Shown here: in pieces, positions 41,125 to 49,658 of the stretch
Layout of the letters: the number at the start of each line of letters is the position of its first letter
Numbering within the stretch: the stretch's first letter is position 1
Assembly (NCBI RefSeq): GCF_027270315.1
Contig: NZ_CP114413.1
Span: 1,426,001 to 1,490,000 of the forward strand
Reading direction: 5' to 3'
From: Streptomyces cinnabarinus
Lineage (GTDB): Bacteria; Actinomycetota; Actinomycetes; Streptomycetales; Streptomycetaceae
DNA length: 64,000 nucleotides
Program-made: the position numbers and the translations under genes
The notes under the pieces: model-generated
What the model was told of the DNA's origin: nothing
What the model saw: only the letters and a program-made list of their open reading frames with translations
Databases searched by the model: none

Positions 41125-42269
41125 GACGTTCCTTCCAACTGCTCCAGCGCGGGCTTGAAGTACTCGGCCGCCACCCGGTCGGCGTCGTAGCCGAGCGCGA
41201 ACTCGCGGGCCTGCTCACGCAGCTGTCCGTCCCCGGCCGAGGCGTGCGCGCTCTCCAGGCAGTCGACGATGGAGCCGACGTCAGGAGCCTGGAACCAGGA
41301 CTGCATCAGCTCGTTCCAGTTCCGCTCGCCGTCGCACGTCCAGCCGGCGCCGACCAGCTCCGGCATCGAGCTGAAGCCGTTGACGATGACGGGCGTGCCG
41401 CATGCCTGCGCTTCGACGATCGGGATGCCGAAGCCCTCGCAGAATGAAGGGTTCAGCAGTACGTCCATCGCCGAGTAGGCGGCGGCCACATGCTCGGGCG
41501 GCAGCCCCCGGGCGTATGCCTGCTGGTCCACGGTGCGCACGGCCTGCGGCGGCAGCCCGATCTGGTCCATGTAGTTCAGCAGGTCCATGCCGACGTGTGT
41601 GGGCCCGCCGAGCAGCTCGGTGTGCAGGTACAGCAGCGCCTCGGGATGCCTGCGGCGGAACACGTCGAAGGCGGCGAGCGCCTGCGGGAACGCCTTCCGC
41701 GGCGGCGCGGTGCCCTTGTTGGCCGCGACCATGCCGACCACGAACGCGTCCTCGGGGATCCCCAGGGCGCGCCGCACCTCGGTGCGATCCAAGGGGCGGA
41801 ACACGCTGGTGTCGATGCCGTGCGGCACGAACAGCGGGTCGAAGCCGCCGTCGCGCAGGACTCGTTGCCCGAACCGGGACATGGCGATGGGCCGGGCCTG
41901 GTGGTGGGCGAGCGCCACCGCAGTCTGCGGAGGCAGCGGGTCGTGGTCGACGGGCACCCACGAGGCAACCCGATGGCCTCGCATACCGATGGTCTTCATC
42001 ATCACCCATAGGTCGAGCAGGGTGAGGATGAGGCCGCCCCCGGCGAGATGCTCCCGCGCATAGGGGCCGATGGTGTCGTTGCCGTGCGGGTCCTCCCCGC
42101 CCGGCCACACGCGCAGCCCGTTCCACGTCAGCGCGGCGCCCTGGAGGCCGTAGTAGGCGGACACCACGACGTCGTGCCCCATGGCGGCCAGACGCGGCGC
42201 GAACAGCGCGGTCTGCTGCCCGTAACCGGTCGGAACCCAGGGCGCATTCGAGTGCCACAGGATCTTCAA
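41121..42269 (-). CDS. Glycosyltransferase family 4-like (GT-B)
   Basis: This 382-residue GT-B glycosyltransferase has an N-terminal acceptor domain (LWHSNAPWVPTGYGQQTALF) and a C-terminal donor domain with VGMVAANKG, LNPSFCEGFGIPIVEAQACG and SSMPELVGAG, including the E-x7-E motif (EGFGIPIVE). It would add a nucleotide-sugar-derived sugar to an acceptor, probably a virion protein given its place right after the capsid gene. TTG at 42269 is used because GGGGAGACACC lies immediately upstream and the usual N-terminal motif follows. It is coupled to the FkbM gene. Confidence 0.83.
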   Translation of the reverse strand: MKILWHSNAPWVPTGYGQQTALFAPRLAAMGHDVVVSAYYGLQGAALTWNGLRVWPGGEDPHGNDTIGPYAREHLAGGGLILTLLDLWVMMKTIGMRGHRVASWVPVDHDPLPPQTAVALAHHQARPIAMSRFGQRVLRDGGFDPLFVPHGIDTSVFRPLDRTEVRRALGIPEDAFVVGMVAANKGTAPPRKAFPQALAAFDVFRRRHPEALLYLHTELLGGPTHVGMDLLNYMDQIGLPPQAVRTVDQQAYARGLPPEHVAAAYSAMDVLLNPSFCEGFGIPIVEAQACGTPVIVNGFSSMPELVGAGWTCDGERNWNELMQSWFQAPDVGSIVDCLESAHASAGDGQLREQAREFALGYDADRVAAEYFKPALEQLEGTS

Positions 42270-42288
42270 GGTGTCTCCCCGGATAGGT

Positions 42289-42323
42289 GGAGGCCCCCGC
42301 TCCGGGGAGAGACGGGGGCCTCC
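42289..42323 (-). terminator. Hairpin terminator after the capsid gene
   Basis: GGAGGCCCCCG pairs perfectly with CGGGGGCCTCC over a 13-base loop, 11 bases past the capsid stop. It would damp transcription into the glycosyltransferase genes relative to capsid. Confidence 0.72.
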
Positions 42324-42333
42324 GGTCTGTGGA

Positions 42334-43719
42334 TCAGAACGTCGGTGCCACCAGGCCCGAGCCGCCGATTTCCACGATCGACTTCGGGTAGCGACCCGCG
42401 GTGAAGGCCAGGTAGCCGTACACCTGGAGCCGGACCGTGAGGTTGCCGGAGCCGACGTCGGGCAGCACGCGAGAGCGGATGCCCGACTCGAACAGCAGCA
42501 GGTCGCTCGCCCGGAGGATGTGGATGACGTCCTCGGTGCCACCGCCGAGGGTGGTCGGCAGCGACGGGTCGGTGACGACCGGCAGGCCGTGCATCTGCCC
42601 CACGACCTGCTCCGCAGCCACCGCGCCGAGCGTGGCGATCGCGTTCTGCGGGTTGCCCGCGTCCGGCACCACCAAGGGCCGGCCGTTGGTGTCCGTCGCC
42701 GCGAGGAACCACGCCCACCGGCGCGGGTGCATCACGATGACGGTCGGCGGCATGAAGCGCTGCGTGTGCACGCGCTGCACCGCGTCCGCGATCTTCGAGT
42801 AGATCGAGGCGACCGTCGCCGTCGCTGCGGCGATGGTGATGATGTTGGGCGTGGTGCGGACGCCCGTGACCTGCCCGGCAGCGCCCGATCCGGAGATGAC
42901 CTGAAGGTCCAGCTTGGTGGCGTAGTCGGCCACCAGGTCCCGGAAGATGACCTCGTCGAAGGAGACGGGGCTCTGGTCCAGGAGCTGGATCGCAACGTCC
43001 TGCTGACCGGCGATCGTCCGGACCGGAGCGGTGACGAAGTCATCCGTCAGGTCCGTCTCCTGCACGGCCGCGTTGTCCGCGGTCTGCACGCCCGTGGCGG
43101 TGCCGGTGGCCACCTTCGGGATGTTGATGCTGTCCGTGCCGGGCGGCAGCGGCTGCGAGGTGACGACGTTCGCATACGCCCGGCCTGCCCGCGCGAGCTC
43201 GACGAACTGCGACATCAGCCACAGCGGCGGCACGAAGTAGCCACCAGTGCCGTCCGTGCGGTTGAGGTCGCGGAACTCTCGGTCGGTTTCGACCTCCTGG
43301 GCGTGGCGCACCAGACGCTCACGGGCTGTCCCGTCGCCGTCCATGTTGAGCTGGACGCGCGCCAGGTCCTGGAGGTACGAACGGCCGTTGCCCCGCTCGT
43401 AGGTCCGGGACTCGTGGACGGTCTCCACGCGGGCCTTGGCGCGCTTCACCGCGGCGGCGCCGGCGGTGACGGTGCGCTCGCGCTCGGCCTCCTCGGACAG
43501 CTCGGCGATGCGCTCGTCCAGCGCCCGCAGCTCTTCGTCCTTGGCCTTGACCTGCGCGGTCAGCTCGCGGAACTCGGAGTCCTCTTCGGGGAGGAGGTCC
43601 TCGCGGGCCTCCTCCTCAGCGAGGTCGGTGATGGCCGTGCGCTTGGCGAGGATTTCCTCGCGCTCGCGGGCGGTCTGCTCGCGTCGTGCGACCAGCCGCC
43701 GGAAACGCTCGTCGGACAT
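42334..43719 (-). CDS. HK97-type major capsid protein
   Basis: This 461-residue protein has an N-terminal coiled-coil delta region (AREREEILAKRTAITDLAEE; about 1 to 100) that the protease should remove, then the HK97 fold: FVPPLWLMSQFVELARAGRA, PTVIVMHPRRWAWFLAATD and LLFESGIRSRVLPDVGSG. It builds the icosahedral shell. Upstream it is separated from the protease by 141 bases containing two copies of GCCAGTGCCAGG. Confidence 0.92.
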   Translation of the reverse strand: MSDERFRRLVARREQTAREREEILAKRTAITDLAEEEAREDLLPEEDSEFRELTAQVKAKDEELRALDERIAELSEEAERERTVTAGAAAVKRAKARVETVHESRTYERGNGRSYLQDLARVQLNMDGDGTARERLVRHAQEVETDREFRDLNRTDGTGGYFVPPLWLMSQFVELARAGRAYANVVTSQPLPPGTDSINIPKVATGTATGVQTADNAAVQETDLTDDFVTAPVRTIAGQQDVAIQLLDQSPVSFDEVIFRDLVADYATKLDLQVISGSGAAGQVTGVRTTPNIITIAAATATVASIYSKIADAVQRVHTQRFMPPTVIVMHPRRWAWFLAATDTNGRPLVVPDAGNPQNAIATLGAVAAEQVVGQMHGLPVVTDPSLPTTLGGGTEDVIHILRASDLLLFESGIRSRVLPDVGSGNLTVRLQVYGYLAFTAGRYPKSIVEIGGSGLVAPTF

Positions 43720-43860
43720 GACGAGTTGCCCTTTCTGGCGTTACGGATCATGACGGCGGCCAGTGCCAGGCCGTGATGAGCCGTCGAGCGCCAGTGCCAG
43801 GCGGGCGACAGCGGCCGCGGTCCGTGACGGATCGCGGGAAACTCAGAGGGAAGACGCGGG

Positions 43861-44910
43861 TCAGCCGGCGTCTTCGAGGTGGCGGCGCAGGTGCGTCTCG
43901 ACGGCGGCCTTCGCCTCCGGCGGCATGTCGGCCTGCGGCAGCAGGGACAGCGCGTGTCGGACAGCTCCGAGGTTCGCCGGGGAGCCGATGCGCGGCTCGT
44001 GGTGCGGGAAGCGGTAGGAGTCCGCGGATTCGGGGTCACCGTCGGGGTCGACCCAGGCGTGCACGTAGCGGAGCACCACCTGGTTGCCCGCCCCGCCGGC
44101 TGCGGCGCTCCGCCGGTCGAAGCCCGGCTCGTTGGAGACTGCCGTGCCGTGGGCGGGGATCTGCGCGGACAGTTTCACGGCGACGTCGCCGCCCTCGATG
44201 GCACGGGCCTCAGCCAGGGACAGACGGCCGGGCGCCTTCGGCCGCGGCCTCATCTGCCGGTGCAGGGCGACCACGGCGTCCCGCGCCCGGGTGAGACGTT
44301 CGAGGTCCACGCCTTCGGAGCGCAGCTCAGCCATCGCGGCGTCGGGGTCGAGGGCGGCGAGGATCTCCAGCGCACCGGCCGCACTGTTGATCTCTGCGGA
44401 AGTCGCCGGGTTCGCACCGAAGTTCACCACCGACACGTCGCCCTTGTGGAGGGAGACCTCCAGCAGACGGCGTTCGGTGTAGTCCTCGTTCCACTCCTGC
44501 CGCTTCACCCGGAACCCGAACGACATTTCGTCCATGTCGCCGCGCTTCATCTTGGTGAGCAGCCGCTGGACGTCCGGGTCGTCGGCGTCCAGTTCGGCCT
44601 CGACGTGCAGGCCCTTGGTGTCCGCGGCCAGCAGCAGCGTGCCCGACTTGGTGCGGGCGAGCGGCATGCCCGCGTGGTTGATGAGCAGGTGCAGGTCGGG
44701 CTTCGCAGCGAGGGTGACGTCGAACGCCTTGCGGTCGACGATCTCGGTCCAGCCGTAGGGCGGGCCCCCGTAGACGTCGTACGGCGACTCGAACACGCTC
44801 GCGTAGCCGGTGAGGGTCAGCTTGGTGCCGTCGGCCCGCAGCTCCAGGCCGCCGTTCACCTGGATCGCGCGCCGCTCGGGCACGTCGATCAGGTCGCGGC
44901 GATCAGCCAT
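43861..44910 (-). CDS. HK97 prohead protease
   Basis: This 349-residue protein has the prohead protease domain in residues 1 to about 185: TLTGYASVFESPYDVYG, the His of LHLLINHAG, and the Ser of DEMSFGFRVKRQEW form the expected catalytic pair. The C-terminal 150 residues are a variable extension (LRYVHAWVDPDGDPESADSY) that could be scaffold-like. Its ATG overlaps the portal gene end by 8 bases. Confidence 0.88.
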   Translation of the reverse strand: MADRRDLIDVPERRAIQVNGGLELRADGTKLTLTGYASVFESPYDVYGGPPYGWTEIVDRKAFDVTLAAKPDLHLLINHAGMPLARTKSGTLLLAADTKGLHVEAELDADDPDVQRLLTKMKRGDMDEMSFGFRVKRQEWNEDYTERRLLEVSLHKGDVSVVNFGANPATSAEINSAAGALEILAALDPDAAMAELRSEGVDLERLTRARDAVVALHRQMRPRPKAPGRLSLAEARAIEGGDVAVKLSAQIPAHGTAVSNEPGFDRRSAAAGGAGNQVVLRYVHAWVDPDGDPESADSYRFPHHEPRIGSPANLGAVRHALSLLPQADMPPEAKAAVETHLRRHLEDAG

Positions 44911-46165
44911 GATTCCCCCTCGGGGTCTTGATGAGATGCAGCCCGGGGTCCTCCCGGCGCGAGCGGATCTGCGGGACGGTGATGTTGGATCCGGCCTGAA
45001 TCGGCAGCGGTGTCCAGTCCTGGCCCTTGCCGTCCGGCAGCGGGGCTTCGTCTTCCTTCGCCCGGATCTCGTCGATGTTCCACATGCCGATCAGGCGGCC
45101 CTTTTCGTAGGCGTCCATGCGCCCGGCGAGGTCCACGCGGATCAGGGCGTCGGCGTCGAACTTGATGAACTGGCCGCGGGGCAGGCACTCGGAGAGGTGG
45201 TTCTGTAGCCGCGTCAGGTACGGCAGCAGCGCGTCCTGCACGAGTTCGATCTGCCGCTGCTCCGGCGAACTGTAGGAGTAGGAGCCGCCGGTCTCGCCGC
45301 CGATCTTCTCTGGCGGGATGCCGTAGATCGCCGCGATCTGCGTTGCCGTCAGCCGCTGCGTCTCGCAGAACTGCGCCTCGGCCACCGAGATTGTGATCGG
45401 CTCGTAGTCCCAGTCCTTGCCGTACACGATCGGCTCGTGCGACCGGATCGCCTGCACGACGCGGCGCTTGATGACCGACGCCTGCCCCTGGTCGATCGTC
45501 TGCATCGTGTTCTTGAAGCGGCCCGGGGGCTGCCCGCCGGCGCGGAAGTAGTCGTCGACGAACTTCTGCGCGGCCAGGCCTGTCGACACCGTGACCGCGT
45601 AGGCGGCGATCGGAGACAGGCCCCACACGCGGCCCGGGAGCGTCATCCAGGGGATGTGTACGACGTCTTCGGACGGCAGCTCGACGCCCAGGTACGACCA
45701 GACCGGGTCCGTGGCGCTGCCCCGGGTGCCGATCGCGTTGGTGTCCTGCACGAACACGTCGGACGGGTTCAGCCACTCGATCTTCGTCGGGAACTCCAGC
45801 CAGTCCCGCTCCGTGACGACGCCGACGGCGTTGCCGCGGTAGACGAGCGACAGCATCGCCCGCACCAGCCAGTCGTCGATCGTTCCCTGCGCGGCGGGCT
45901 TCTGGAACAGGTGGGCGAGCGGCAGATGCGTCGTCAGGCCGCCGACGCGCCGGTACTGGTGGATCGGCAGCGACGACACCGACGACGCCAGCAGACGGCC
46001 CGCGGCGAAGACCGGGCTGAGGCGCATCGCACCGGGCACCGACAGCGCGGACGGGGACGCAAGGTCATCCACCGGCCACGACACATCGCCGACCCCGATG
46101 TCACGCTGCTCGGGCGCGCCCGCACCGCGGCGCGTCCAGCCCCAGCGACGGAAGGGGTTACGCAT
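44903..46165 (-). CDS. Phage portal protein (HK97 family)
   Basis: This 420-residue portal has LEFPTKIEWLNPSDVFVQDT, VVHIPWMTLPGRVWGLSPIA and ATQIAAIYGIPPEKIGGETG, the last a strong HK97 portal signature. It forms the dodecameric DNA channel at one capsid vertex. ATG at 46165 gives MRNPFRRWGWTRRG. Confidence 0.9.
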   Translation of the reverse strand: MRNPFRRWGWTRRGAGAPEQRDIGVGDVSWPVDDLASPSALSVPGAMRLSPVFAAGRLLASSVSSLPIHQYRRVGGLTTHLPLAHLFQKPAAQGTIDDWLVRAMLSLVYRGNAVGVVTERDWLEFPTKIEWLNPSDVFVQDTNAIGTRGSATDPVWSYLGVELPSEDVVHIPWMTLPGRVWGLSPIAAYAVTVSTGLAAQKFVDDYFRAGGQPPGRFKNTMQTIDQGQASVIKRRVVQAIRSHEPIVYGKDWDYEPITISVAEAQFCETQRLTATQIAAIYGIPPEKIGGETGGSYSYSSPEQRQIELVQDALLPYLTRLQNHLSECLPRGQFIKFDADALIRVDLAGRMDAYEKGRLIGMWNIDEIRAKEDEAPLPDGKGQDWTPLPIQAGSNITVPQIRSRREDPGLHLIKTPRGNHG

Positions 46166-46188
46166 GCGGCGGCCCCCTTCCAGGGAGG

Positions 46189-47718
46189 TCAGAAGATCGA
46201 GTCCAGGGGGTCGTACTGCCGCTCAGCGAGCAGGAAGCTGCGGGCGACGTACGCCCAGCGGGCCAGGGACATGGCGACGAGCGGACTGATGTCGACGTCG
46301 GGCCCGTGCGGAGTCCACGCGATCGTGTCGCCGGACTGCTTGGTCTTCGCCCCGGCCACCGCGGCGTCGAGGTACTGGTCCGGCACGTACCGGAACGCCT
46401 GCTCGCGGACGCCCTCGAGGACCTGCCCAGCGGCGGCCGCCATGTCGACCGCGGAGGTGACGGCGAGGTCGCCGGCCTCCGGCGCGTCCTTGTCCTCGGG
46501 AACCTGGAACCCGGCCTCCTTGAGGGCGGTTTCCAGGAAGGCGTGGGTGCCGCGGCCCATCGCGAGGGCGATCGGCTCCAGCGCCTCACGGAGCTCGACC
46601 AGGCGCGGCACGAGCCACTTGGTGCCGGACCGGTAGTCGGCGGCCTGCACATGCCCGAGTCCGTCGCCGCGGACGCCGTACACGCACACCGCGGCGTAGT
46701 CCCGTAGCGGCGACACATCGACGCCGATCGCGACGCCGCCTTCGGCCGTACGGCGGGAGGCCTCGTCGGCCATCGCCGCCCACTTCTGCGGGTCGATGAC
46801 GATGTTGCCCTGCGAGCGCTTCGGCCAGATCCCGAGGATCTCCCGCGCGAAGCCCTTCGGGCTCATGCCGCGTCGGTCGCGCACCATCGCTTCCGGCGTG
46901 ACCCGGATCCCCCACGACGGGTTCGTTGCCGCCCAGATCCGCCGGTCGTCGAGGTCGACCTGGTCCAGGTGGTCGAGGTCGCCCGCGGCGCCCCAGTCGC
47001 GGTATCCGAGCGAGTCGTCCCCTCCGGCTTCGGCTCGCGCGCGCAGCATGAACAGCACGTCGCCGCTCTCGCCGTCCAGCGGGGGCGACGAGGTGTAGAT
47101 GATCTGCGGGTTGGGGCGGGCCCGCATCGTCGGCATCAGCGCGTCCTGCTGGATCAGCGTGTACGCGAACGCCTCGTCGATGATGACCAGGTCACCGGAG
47201 AAGCCGCGGCCGGAGCCCTTCGAGCGGGCAACGAACTTGATCCGGGCCTCGGTGTCGAGGCGCTCGAAGCCTTCCTCACCGTTGGTGTTCGAGATCTTGA
47301 TGCGGACGCCGTCGATCTCGTACAGGTTCTCGTTGTTGCCGACCTGCGTACCGAGCCGCTTGATGAGCCTGCGGACCCGCCGGAAGGCCTCCATCGAGGT
47401 CTTGTACTCGTGCGCGGACCACAGGATCGTTTCCTCGCCCAGGACCAGGAAGCCGATCAGCACCCGGATTTCGAGGATGGCGCCCTTGCCGTTCTGCCGG
47501 GCGACCAGCTCCGCATACTCGAAGCACGCCCACTTGCCGTCTGCCCGGCAGGCCAGCAGCAGATCGATCGCGTCCCGCTGCCACGGGTCTGCGACGAGCC
47601 CGGCCTTCCTGGCAAGGTCGTCCGCCTCCTGGCCGAGCGTGTACGCGTACGGCGGGTGGACCTCAACCCTCGGCTTGGCGCTTGCGGTCAGCGATCCGCG
47701 CGGTGAGGTCGGCGACAC
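46189..47718 (-). CDS. Terminase large subunit
   Basis: This 509-residue ATPase-nuclease packages DNA. The ATPase part has a Walker-A-like RQNGKG and a Walker-B-like segment DLVIIDEAFAY; the RNaseH-like nuclease part has VAIGVDVSPLRDYAAV and DAAVAGAKT. GTG at 47718 is chosen for its GGGAGG upstream and gives MSPTSPRGSLTASAK; translation starts within the small terminase gene (56-base overlap). An upstream in-frame ATG at 47871 is unlikely. Confidence 0.88.
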   Translation of the reverse strand: MSPTSPRGSLTASAKPRVEVHPPYAYTLGQEADDLARKAGLVADPWQRDAIDLLLACRADGKWACFEYAELVARQNGKGAILEIRVLIGFLVLGEETILWSAHEYKTSMEAFRRVRRLIKRLGTQVGNNENLYEIDGVRIKISNTNGEEGFERLDTEARIKFVARSKGSGRGFSGDLVIIDEAFAYTLIQQDALMPTMRARPNPQIIYTSSPPLDGESGDVLFMLRARAEAGGDDSLGYRDWGAAGDLDHLDQVDLDDRRIWAATNPSWGIRVTPEAMVRDRRGMSPKGFAREILGIWPKRSQGNIVIDPQKWAAMADEASRRTAEGGVAIGVDVSPLRDYAAVCVYGVRGDGLGHVQAADYRSGTKWLVPRLVELREALEPIALAMGRGTHAFLETALKEAGFQVPEDKDAPEAGDLAVTSAVDMAAAAGQVLEGVREQAFRYVPDQYLDAAVAGAKTKQSGDTIAWTPHGPDVDISPLVAMSLARWAYVARSFLLAERQYDPLDSIF

Positions 47719-48034
47719 CGACACCTCCCGCCGGGTCCGCTCCAGCCGGGCCAGACACCCTCTGACCTTGGCGAACCTCCGCCAACAGGAGCTTGAGGGC
47801 ACTGGATTGCTGTCGAGACTCAGACAACAACCCCGAAATATCAGGGAATTGCGCAATATCGGGGTTGACATCCCCGGCGAGAGTCCCCAACATGGTGTTC
47901 AGAAGGTCAAGCCGGTCAGCGATCCGACAAGCCTCCTCCAGCAGCACCAGATGCGCCGGAGTCAGAGACCAGATCGCGAGGGACTCAGTCCACATCCGCC
48001 GGCCCCGCTCCCCGAGTCCGGGGGGTGGCTCCAC
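47663..48034 (-). CDS. Terminase small subunit
   Basis: This 123-residue protein begins MEPPPGLGERGRRMWTESLA and has helical sequence LLEEACRIADRLDLLNTMLG, the pattern of P27-type small terminases that bind the packaging site. GTG at 48034 follows AGGGGG. A longer frame to 48250 runs through repeat-rich sequence and is not favoured. It is followed by the overlapping large subunit. Confidence 0.8.
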   Translation of the reverse strand: MEPPPGLGERGRRMWTESLAIWSLTPAHLVLLEEACRIADRLDLLNTMLGTLAGDVNPDIAQFPDISGLLSESRQQSSALKLLLAEVRQGQRVSGPAGADPAGGVGVADLTARIADRKRQAEG

Positions 48035-48284
48035 GATCACCCCCTGAGGGAGAAGACGGCTGCCGTTTTCTTCGGGGGGATATTTTTTTGAGTTGGGTGC
48101 GGGGTCAGCCACGCCATGATCAAAAAAAGATGATCTTGGGCCGCATTTCACGTTTCTGCAGGTCAGAGGCATGATCACGATCGGCCCATGATCCTTAATC
48201 TTGGTCCGGTGATCCCGGACCGGCCCGCCTGACCTGCACCGGAGCACCATCAGTGCAGGTCAGGGGCTTGATGGGGCGGGCAGG
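48035..48284. repeat. Repeat-rich intergenic region before the small terminase gene, candidate packaging site
   Basis: No gene. It is unusually AT-rich for this genome (ATATTTTTTTG at 48081; A7 tract near 48122). TGATC recurs five times between 48117 and 48213. TGCAGGTCAG occurs at 48157 and 48254, and inverted at 48229, and again at 49322. A 12-bp inverted repeat (48228 to 48239 with 48253 to 48264) follows the HNH gene. The position between HNH and terminase genes suits a cos or pac site, plus promoter. Confidence 0.5.
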
Positions 48285-48608
48285 TCACAGGGTGGAGGCG
48301 TCCACGGTGTGGCTGGGGCGCGGCCGCTGCGCGGCGCGCAGCCTGTTGTTCCGGGCGGTGTTGCACCGTCGGTGGGCGAGCCGGCAGTTGGCCCGGTCGA
48401 GTGGGTCGCCACCGAGCCAGAGTGGGTGGACGTGGTCCACGGTGCGTGCCATCGGGTGCGTGGTGCCGGGTAGGGACTGGTCCACGTAGCGGTGGCAGAT
48501 CCAGCAGTGAGTCTCTTCGGCGAAGACCTGGGCCTGCACGCGCAGCCAGGGCCTGCCGCTGCGGGCCTGCTTGGTACGGCGGTCGATGTCCTGCTGGGTC
48601 AGCTGCAT
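48285..48608 (-). CDS. HNH endonuclease of the packaging module
   Basis: This 107-residue HNH nuclease has CWICHRYVDQ, the catalytic HH pair region TVDHVHPLWLGGDP and NCRLAHRRCNTARNN, forming a zinc-stabilised beta-beta-alpha site. HNH proteins encoded beside terminases in HK97-like phages stimulate terminase cleavage at cos. ATG at 48608 overlaps the stop of the upstream small gene (TGATG). Confidence 0.87.
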   Translation of the reverse strand: MQLTQQDIDRRTKQARSGRPWLRVQAQVFAEETHCWICHRYVDQSLPGTTHPMARTVDHVHPLWLGGDPLDRANCRLAHRRCNTARNNRLRAAQRPRPSHTVDASTL

Positions 48609-48775
48609 CAGCGCTTGTACCGGGTGGCGACGTCGTAGGTGCGCAGTGCAGGGTCGGTGCCCCGGTCTCCTGCGGCCAGGCGCCCAGGCTGGCGGCAGAT
48701 GTTCCAGTCGCACGGGCTGCTGGGTTCGGTGTGCCAGCACTGCACAGGCTGGTCGTCCAGGTCCTCGGGTTCCAT
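48608..48775 (-). CDS. 55-residue Cys-rich protein upstream of the HNH gene
   Basis: The ATG at 48775 opens a frame with VQCWHTEPSSPCDWNICRQP, holding three Cys and one His that could form a metal site. Its TGA overlaps the HNH ATG, supporting real translation. Family unknown. Confidence 0.6.
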   Translation of the reverse strand: MEPEDLDDQPVQCWHTEPSSPCDWNICRQPGRLAAGDRGTDPALRTYDVATRYKR

Positions 48776-48819
48776 GGTGTGCCCCCCCTGCCTCGAACCT
48801 CAGTCGCCTCAGGCGCGCC

Positions 48820-49176
48820 TCAGGCCGCTTCCGCCAGCGCGAGGCGTAGGACGTCGGCCATGGGTACGTCGACCGACTCGGGTGTGAGCGTGGGCTCGGG
48901 TGCTCTGCCGAACCACACCTCGGTCACGTCCTGACCGTCGACCGTCTCGGCCCGGATGGGGTTGTGGCAGGTCTCCAGCTCGACGACCTCGACGCTCTGG
49001 TCCAGCTTCGGCAGCAGGTACCGGCGGACGATCGGGATGAGCGGGAAGTCGAGGTTGGTGTAGTCGATGCCGTTGGCTTCGCAGTAGTCGAGCCAGTCTT
49101 CGGGGTCGTCGCCGTCGTTGAAGCCCCACTTGGAGAGCAGGCTGCTACTGCGAAGCGTGAGGTGCGGACCGCCCAC
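48820..49176 (-). CDS. Hypothetical phage protein
   Basis: This 118-residue acidic protein (KWGFNDGDDPEDWLDYCEAN; IPIVRRYLLPKLDQSVEVVE) has no recognised family. GTG at 49176 follows GAGGGGGCAGCC. It precedes the packaging genes. Confidence 0.62.
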   Translation of the reverse strand: MGGPHLTLRSSSLLSKWGFNDGDDPEDWLDYCEANGIDYTNLDFPLIPIVRRYLLPKLDQSVEVVELETCHNPIRAETVDGQDVTEVWFGRAPEPTLTPESVDVPMADVLRLALAEAA

Positions 49177-49327
49177 GGCTGCCCCCTCGACACGGCGAAG
49201 CCCGGCGCTGCGGCCGGGCTGGTGGTCCTGCTGTTCGGTGGCCGGTGAGGCGTAGAGACCTTGCCGACATTGCTGCCACCGTCTCACAGAATGGGCGTCT
49301 TACTGATCTCTGTCAAGCAGATGCAGG

Positions 49328-49564
49328 TCAGGCCCCTTGACACGCCGGCCGCTTGGCGTCGTGCGCACGTACTGCGTCGGCAATGTCGGCGAGGTCCCAC
49401 AGGGCCAGGCGCTGCCCGCGCACGGGGTTGGGTATGGAGTCGGCCGGGCTGACGTGGCGTCGGCGCGCCCAGTCCCGGAACTGCTTGGCGTTGAGGCCGA
49501 GGGAGTAGGCGGCCTGGGGCGTGGTGACGAGGGCGCGCCCATCGCGTCCCAGTGGAGTGTTCAC
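49328..49564 (-). CDS. Small helix-turn-helix DNA-binding protein
   Basis: This 78-residue protein has a MerR/excisionase-like helix-turn-helix (TPQAAYSLGLNAKQFRDWAR) with a basic wing (RGQRLALWDLADIADAV). It could be a late-gene activator or excisionase-type factor next to the packaging module. The stop codon lies in a copy of the TGCAGGTCAG repeat. Confidence 0.7.
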   Translation of the reverse strand: MNTPLGRDGRALVTTPQAAYSLGLNAKQFRDWARRRHVSPADSIPNPVRGQRLALWDLADIADAVRAHDAKRPACQGA

Positions 49565-49658
49565 ACATCAATCATGCCCACGAGACGCAGCCACCCCGCG
49601 GCTGCGCCGCATGCGGCTCCTGTCCTGCGGCAATCGTCGAGTCCGGTGCGCGTGGTGC

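Noticed and set aside
43741..43803. Two GCCAGTGCCAGG copies between protease and capsid genes
   Set aside because: Too short and GC-biased to claim a regulatory function; noted only in the capsid entry.
45437..46636. 399-codon plus-strand frame
   Set aside because: Antisense to the portal and terminase genes, which have family signatures.
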